From Leptospira sp. B5-022 (lineage in GTDB: Bacteria > Spirochaetota > Leptospiria > Leptospirales > Leptospiraceae): 64,000 nucleotides of DNA. Numbering within the stretch: position 1 is the first letter of the stretch; every line of letters starts with the position of its first letter. The stretch is from contig NZ_ANIJ01000032.1 of the NCBI RefSeq assembly GCF_000347035.1, positions 1-64,000 on the forward strand, in the 5' to 3' direction. The translations under genes and the position numbers were made by a program. The notes beneath the pieces were generated by a model. It was not told the DNA's origin and did not search any database. It worked only from the letters and a program-made list of their open reading frames with translations. This document shows, in pieces, positions 59,980-64,000 of the stretch.

Positions 59980-61344
59980 ATGATAGAGAAGAAGTTCCAC
60001 GAAAAGGTAGACGTCATCTCCAAGTATTTCCTGATCTTGGACCGCACGGAGACCATCCGCAAATCCGGAAGGGTCGTTCGTGTCTCCGGAAACGTAATCT
60101 ATTCGGAAGGACCTCCCGATTCTAAGATCGGAGAGATCATGGAAGTACAAAAAGCAGGAACGGAAGGGTACCTGCAATGTGAGATCGTAGGCTTCGAAAA
60201 TCATGTATATACACTCATGCCTTTGGGTCCTGTAGAAGGTGTGTATCCTGACGCTTTTGTGTTTTCTTCGGGAAGAAGTTTGAATGTTCCCGTGGGAAGA
60301 GAACTTCTCGGCCGAGTTCTTAATGGTGTAGGACGTCCCATCGACAAAAAAGGACTCATCATCACTTCCGAAGAAAAATCGCCGGAGGGAGAAAGTATCA
60401 ATCCTCTGGATCGACCTGTGATCCGGGACATTCTTCTTACAGGTGTTCGAGCCATAGATGGAATTTTAACGGTAGGTAGAGGACAAAGATTAGGGATCTT
60501 CTCCGGATCCGGTGTGGGAAAATCCAGCTTACTCGGTATGATCGCAAGATTTACGAATGCCGATGTTAACGTGATCGCACTCGTGGGAGAACGAGGCAGA
60601 GAGGTGAACGAATTTTTGGAAAGAGACCTCGGGAAAGAAGGTCTTGCCAAATCTGTCGTATTTGCCGCCACATCCGACGCGCCTAAGATGGAACAGATAA
60701 ACTGCGCCCTACTCGCCACTTCCGTTGCGGAATATTTCAGAGAGCAAGGACTTCATGTAAACTTAATGATGGATTCCTTGACGAGATTCGCCCATGCAAA
60801 TCGCGAGATCTCGGTTTCCAACCATGAGCCTCCTATCACCAGAGGTTTTAGTTCATCCGTTTTTACTAAATTAGCAAAACTTGTTGAACGTTCCGGTACC
60901 TCCAAATCCGGAGGAAGTATCACCGGATTTTATACGATCCTTACGGACACGGACGAAATGGAAGATCCCGTCGCGGATGCTGTCCGAGGTTATATAGACG
61001 GTCACATCGTTCTTTCTCGTAAATTAGCGGAAAGAAATCATTATCCTGCGATCGACATCCCCGCTTCTCTCTCCCGGGTAATGCAATTCATAGTGGAAGA
61101 AGACCAATTTATGCGAGCCGGAATGGTCCGAGAACTTATCTCCACTTATAACTCAGTGGAAGAATTGATCTTATTGAACGCTTATGTAAGAGGTTCGGAT
61201 CCTAAAGTGGATCTTGCCATCCGGAAAAAAGATAAGATCGATTCTTATCTCAAACAAAAACTTATGGAAAGAAGCCTTTTTCCCCAAACAATCAGCGGCT
61301 TAAAGGATATCTTAAAAGAAGAAAGAGAAGAAGAGGAATTTTAA
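59980..61344 (+). CDS. fliI: Flagellar export ATPase FliI
   Basis: 454 aa. Walker A SGSGVGKS (175-182), Walker B-like VNLMMDSLTRFAHA and the catalytic GERGREVNEFLE motif. It energises type III export of flagellar subunits. It starts 246 nt after fliH, unlike the other tightly packed genes here, so a separate promoter is possible. fliJ starts 3 nt after its stop. Confidence 0.97.
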   Translation: MIEKKFHEKVDVISKYFLILDRTETIRKSGRVVRVSGNVIYSEGPPDSKIGEIMEVQKAGTEGYLQCEIVGFENHVYTLMPLGPVEGVYPDAFVFSSGRSLNVPVGRELLGRVLNGVGRPIDKKGLIITSEEKSPEGESINPLDRPVIRDILLTGVRAIDGILTVGRGQRLGIFSGSGVGKSSLLGMIARFTNADVNVIALVGERGREVNEFLERDLGKEGLAKSVVFAATSDAPKMEQINCALLATSVAEYFREQGLHVNLMMDSLTRFAHANREISVSNHEPPITRGFSSSVFTKLAKLVERSGTSKSGGSITGFYTILTDTDEMEDPVADAVRGYIDGHIVLSRKLAERNHYPAIDIPASLSRVMQFIVEEDQFMRAGMVRELISTYNSVEELILLNAYVRGSDPKVDLAIRKKDKIDSYLKQKLMERSLFPQTISGLKDILKEEREEEEF

Positions 61345-61347
61345 TCA

Positions 61348-61920
61348 ATGAAAAGATTCCAATTCAGACTCGATCCGGTGCTTCGTCTAAAAAAGATCAA
61401 AGAGGATCAAAAACTCAAAGAACTTTCGGAACTAGTGGCCCAAGTCAACCAGCGTAAATCCGAAATAGATTCCAACGAATCAAGGATACGTTCCCTATCT
61501 TCTACTGAACTCTCAGGAAGTACGGACCTTAGGGAGTATTCCTATTTGCAAACGTATATGAGACAACTTCTGACCCGGAACACGGAGTTAGAGACCGAGA
61601 TCCGTTCCTTCGACGAACCCGTGGAGAAAAAAAGAACGGAAGTATCGGAGGCAAGAAAAGAGAAGAAGGTACTGGAACTTCTCAAGGAAAGCCGCTTTAA
61701 GGAGTATTTACATACCTATCGAAAGGCGGAAAAAATCCAGGCAGAAGAGCAGTTTTTAGCAGATCTTTATAGGAAAACTAGGGAGGAAATTTATGGGGAT
61801 GATAGATCTAAACGGGATCCGAAAGTATTTACCTATGATACGGGAGGTATCGAGCGCACCGGTACAGAAGATGCGGGACTTTCTGAACTCAGAAAACTTT
61901 ACGAGCGTTATAAAAAGTGA
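61348..61920 (+). CDS. fliJ: Flagellar export chaperone/stalk protein FliJ
   Basis: 190 aa, one long coiled coil. The N-terminal MKRFQFRLDPVLRLKKIKED is typical of FliJ. E. coli FliJ is about 147 aa; here the helical core seems to end near residue 150, and the tail (about 149-190) is low-complexity and polar. That tail is encoded by DNA that also reads as the start of the next ORF in another frame (61793-62074). Confidence 0.92.
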   Translation: MKRFQFRLDPVLRLKKIKEDQKLKELSELVAQVNQRKSEIDSNESRIRSLSSTELSGSTDLREYSYLQTYMRQLLTRNTELETEIRSFDEPVEKKRTEVSEARKEKKVLELLKESRFKEYLHTYRKAEKIQAEEQFLADLYRKTREEIYGDDRSKRDPKVFTYDTGGIERTGTEDAGLSELRKLYERYKK

Positions 61921-62074
61921 CCTCCCCTTTTTAGAAGTACGTAAAACGGTAGAATCTTCCGATCCTTTAATCGGGAGCATGGCAAATCTCCAAGATAAGA
62001 TTTCCCATTTAGAGAATAAGGCTGGGGAATTGGAAAAAAGAATTTCAGGATCCAGGCTGGACATTCGGGTATAA
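61793..62074 (+). CDS. Small coiled-coil protein overlapping fliJ
   Basis: 93 aa in the +1 frame relative to fliJ. The ATG is preceded by GGGAGG (61781-61786) with ideal 6-nt spacing, and the next gene starts 3 nt after its stop. The C-terminal half is coiled-coil-like (LQDKISHLENKAGELEKRI). It overlaps fliJ by 128 nt. The ribosome site, its position in the operon and the absence of a gap make it likely to be real. Function unknown, probably part of the flagellar export or assembly set. Confidence 0.65.
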   Translation: MGMIDLNGIRKYLPMIREVSSAPVQKMRDFLNSENFTSVIKSDLPFLEVRKTVESSDPLIGSMANLQDKISHLENKAGELEKRISGSRLDIRV

Positions 62075-62077
62075 GAA

Positions 62078-62719
62078 GTGGCAAGTTTAACCGATAAAGC
62101 AAGAGCAGTATATTTAGTACTTCTGATCTTCTTCTTAGTGTTGATCGGATTTTTTGCGTTTCATTATTTTCAGATCATAGACGCTGCCGAAATTTTTCCT
62201 TTTTTAAGGACTGAACCCGGCTTAGTTAACCCCGATTCAGAATCTCCTTCCGAATTAGAGAAGTTGGAATTCCGTAAAGAAATGGAAAGACTCGCAAAAG
62301 ACCGAGACGAGATCTCTCAAAGAGAAGAAGAGCTTAAAAAAGAAAAAGAACGTCTCGAAGCGGAATTGGAAAAGATCGAGGAACTGAAACGAGGTCTTAC
62401 TTCCAAGGAGAATGAGCTCAAGTCCTCCGAATCCGAAAGAAATAGTAGAGGTAAATTGGTTAAGGTCATGGCAGAGAAGGTAGCGAATATGCCTCCGGAC
62501 AATGCCGTGCAGATGTTGACCAATTGGCCTGACAAGGACATCATAGACGTATTTATCCAAATGGACAAGGACGCGGAACAGGACGGTAGACAAACGATCA
62601 CTACTTACCTTCTCACCTTATTCCCAGCGGAACGTAGGGCGAATATTACGAATAAATGGTTGTCCAGATCCGACGTGATAAAGGCTCCCGAATCCAATTC
62701 CGAATCAGAAGAACTTTAA
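62078..62719 (+). CDS. FlbB-like flagellar protein with MgtE_N-type domain
   Basis: 213 aa, GTG start, 3 nt after the previous stop. A TM helix at about 14-29 is followed by a long coiled coil (about 55-115) and a C-terminal MgtE intracellular-type domain (MAEKVANMPPDNAVQMLTNWPDKDIIDVFIQMD). In Borrelia and Treponema a FlbB protein of this layout follows fliJ and helps assemble the periplasmic flagellar motor collar. The name is transferred by architecture and position. Confidence 0.75.
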   Translation: MASLTDKARAVYLVLLIFFLVLIGFFAFHYFQIIDAAEIFPFLRTEPGLVNPDSESPSELEKLEFRKEMERLAKDRDEISQREEELKKEKERLEAELEKIEELKRGLTSKENELKSSESERNSRGKLVKVMAEKVANMPPDNAVQMLTNWPDKDIIDVFIQMDKDAEQDGRQTITTYLLTLFPAERRANITNKWLSRSDVIKAPESNSESEEL

Positions 62720-62725
62720 AATTTT

Positions 62726-63118
62726 ATGAAGAAGAAAACCATCCTCTTTTTTTCTATACTAGTACTATCTTCAGGAGCCGTTTACTCTAAGAGTAAAAAA
62801 GCCGCTCCTGTAAAACCTAAATATGTTTCCGGCGAAGAACTGGTCAATAATCCGGGCAAAGCTGTAGGAGAAACCGTTCGAGTTGCCGGAACAGTGACCC
62901 ATGTTTTGTACAAAGGAAATTCTATCCGATTTGTAGTCCATTTTTCCGGAAAACCGGTGGTCTTAGATTCAGACGATTATAGTTTAATGAACCGAGTCTC
63001 CGTAGGTTCCTATGTGGAAGTTTGCGGATTTTATCTAAAGAATAAGAAGTTGGATCTGGACGGCAAAAGAACGGATATGCCTTCTATCGTGATAGAACAG
63101 ACTTACTGCACAAACTAG
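62726..63118 (+). CDS. Secreted OB-fold protein
   Basis: 130 aa with signal peptide (about 1-21, cleavage after SGAVYS), then an OB-like barrel (about 34-125: VSGEELVNNPGKAVGETVRVAGTV, RFVVHFSGKPVVLD, VGSYVEVCGFYLKNKKLDLDG) of the tRNA_anti-like type seen in secreted spirochaete proteins. Two cysteines may pair. It is 6 nt after the flbB-like gene. Its 3' end overlaps the DUF3089 gene by 35 bp on the other strand. Confidence 0.72.
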   Translation: MKKKTILFFSILVLSSGAVYSKSKKAAPVKPKYVSGEELVNNPGKAVGETVRVAGTVTHVLYKGNSIRFVVHFSGKPVVLDSDDYSLMNRVSVGSYVEVCGFYLKNKKLDLDGKRTDMPSIVIEQTYCTN

Positions 63119-64000
63119 TATTTCGCACGAAGCAAACAGAGACTCCCTTAGAGTTTCGATTTTTTAAAAAAACTTCCAATCTCTCTTTTGCGTTTTTTCT
63201 AATATTCGAATAGAAAAAATGAAAATCTCCTGTGTGTAGATTCCCGTCCTTTCCTAAATTCGGCGTCCGAGAAATCTCAGGCTCGTGTATCCATAAAACT
63301 CCGGAATTACATTTTGCATCTGCAGTTCCAGGGATCAATTGATCAAAACTTCTGTTCACACTTCCTAAATTTTCGGACTTCGGAGAATATTCCTCGTCCT
63401 GCTTCCAACTCAACGGATTCACACAAACGGTATCTTTTCCATATCTGTCCAACAATCTGCCTGGCGAATATCCCCAAATATAGGAATTCCACCCCACCAC
63501 ACATCCCGTTTCTTTCGGACCGGAACACACCGGTAGACCTGTCTCTTCCTGTTTAAAAGGAAATCCGATCGAATAAGAGACAATCAAGTTTTTCTTATAT
63601 TCGGGATTAGTAGATATCACTTCCTTTAGTAAACGGATAGAATGTCTGGTACCTTGGCTATGAGAAGCTATAATAAAGGGTCTTCCTTGATTCCAGTGTT
63701 TCATATAATACAAAAAGGAATTTTTCACGTCTTCGTAGGCAAAATCCAAAGCGGCCTGTCCTTCGGAAGCATCTTTTGTAAAAACAAAAAATGCAGCCTG
63801 TCTATACCGAGGAGCGTAAACTTTACAACATTCGTTAAACGCACTTGCCTGGGTCCGAACTGGATGTTTGTCCGTTCTTTCGTTTAAACTCTCATCCTTT
63901 AGATCTCCATTCCAGTATTTGGGTCGTAGGAGCAAGGTGGTTGGATGGATATAAAAAGTATCCGCCTCTGCGATAGACTGGTTTTCTTTTAAACCTGAAT
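63084..64000 (-). CDS. DUF3089 alpha/beta hydrolase, 5' end beyond the window
   Basis: The frame is open to the right edge, so the true start lies outside; upstream of the TTG at 63935 the frame continues with ADTFYIHPTT, the usual DUF3089 opening. Further motifs are YAPRYRQAAFF, FIIASHSQGT (nucleophile Ser) and WNSYIWGYSPG. It is probably a secreted or membrane-associated esterase. The last codons (GVSVCFVRN and beyond) are encoded by a copy of the 'CRGAG' repeat at 63121-63141. Confidence 0.82.
   Translation of the reverse strand, partial: SGLKENQSIAEADTFYIHPTTLLLRPKYWNGDLKDESLNERTDKHPVRTQASAFNECCKVYAPRYRQAAFFVFTKDASEGQAALDFAYEDVKNSFLYYMKHWNQGRPFIIASHSQGTRHSIRLLKEVISTNPEYKKNLIVSYSIGFPFKQEETGLPVCSGPKETGCVVGWNSYIWGYSPGRLLDRYGKDTVCVNPLSWKQDEEYSPKSENLGSVNRSFDQLIPGTADAKCNSGVLWIHEPEISRTPNLGKDGNLHTGDFHFFYSNIRKNAKERLEVFLKNRNSKGVSVCFVRNTSLCSKSVLSR
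63121..63141. repeat. Single arm of the 'CRGAG' repeat at the end of the OB-fold gene
   Basis: TTTCGCACGAAGCAAACAGA plus G, 2 nt after the stop of 62726-63118, matches the arm consensus of the elements at 43683 and 54021. No full opposite arm was seen within 100 bp. It lies inside the C-terminal codons of the DUF3089 gene. Confidence 0.6.

Noticed and set aside
61348..62074. Sequencing frameshift fusing fliJ and the 93-aa ORF
   Set aside because: Both frames have their own good start or stop signals and the 93-aa ORF has its own ribosome site; a frameshift is not needed to explain them, though it is not excluded.

Overview
The window looks like chromosomal DNA from a Leptospira species. Supporting features are a spirochaete-type flagellar operon (fliF-fliG-fliH-fliI-fliJ-orf-flbB-like), several MCPs, leptospiral-type surface proteins, low-to-middling GC, many TTG/GTG starts and short dispersed palindromic repeats at gene ends. 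The GC looks higher than in L. interrogans, so an intermediate or saprophytic lineage is my guess; the species was not determined. No prophage, transposase or CRISPR array is visible. Most of the window is core genome.

Layout. 1-589: two tandem copies of a non-coding 196-bp repeat, then a leader. 590-6941 (+): REC-PAS-PAS-histidine kinase, GAF-like/alpha-beta hydrolase fusion, bifunctional-nuclease (DUF151) protein, phasin-like coiled coil and an MFS exporter. 6984-13805 (-): ACT-domain protein, outer-membrane beta-barrel protein, acyl-CoA dehydrogenase, metallo-beta-lactamase/cNMP-binding fusion, thioredoxin, a K-rich hypothetical and a 55-codon small ORF translated just before it. 13924-16204 (+): tatA, tatC and a membrane PP2C/SpoIIE-like protein that has lost a metal-binding Asp. 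16403-19765 (-): clpX, clpP, tig, tRNA-Gly. 19907-22132 (-) with 22212-23270 (+): molybdopterin genes mobA, moaE, moaD, moaA and moeB-rhodanese; a molybdopterin oxidoreductase (25734-27899) is probably one of the users. Between them sits an ArsR-AHSA1-membrane protein-VOC operon whose promoter carries a perfect 9+9 palindrome.

27987-45788: SGNH lipoprotein esterase, GH3 glycosidase with hemW, two tandem paralogous dCache MCPs, ilvB-ilvN with a clear terminator, TPR protein, metallophosphoesterase, a third multi-TM MCP, a 90-aa hypothetical and a helicase-associated-domain protein. 45984-51618 (+): a tightly packed run of UbiB/AarF-like kinase, feoA, feoB and LTA-synthase-like sulfatase. 51893-54014 (+): NeuB-like synthase followed 1 nt later by a discoidin-M23 peptidase. 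54244-55900 (-): DUF4349 protein and TrmH-like methyltransferase. 56140-62719 (+): flagellar export and basal-body operon. 62726-64000: a secreted OB-fold protein converging on a DUF3089 hydrolase cut by the window edge.

The most unusual signals are a family of inverted 'CRGAG' repeats at five gene ends, some with a second nested repeat and one read as the C-terminal tail of a protein. Others are a 128-nt out-of-frame overlap between fliJ and a well-supported downstream ORF, the small gene at 13638-13805, and the autoregulatory-looking ArsR operator.
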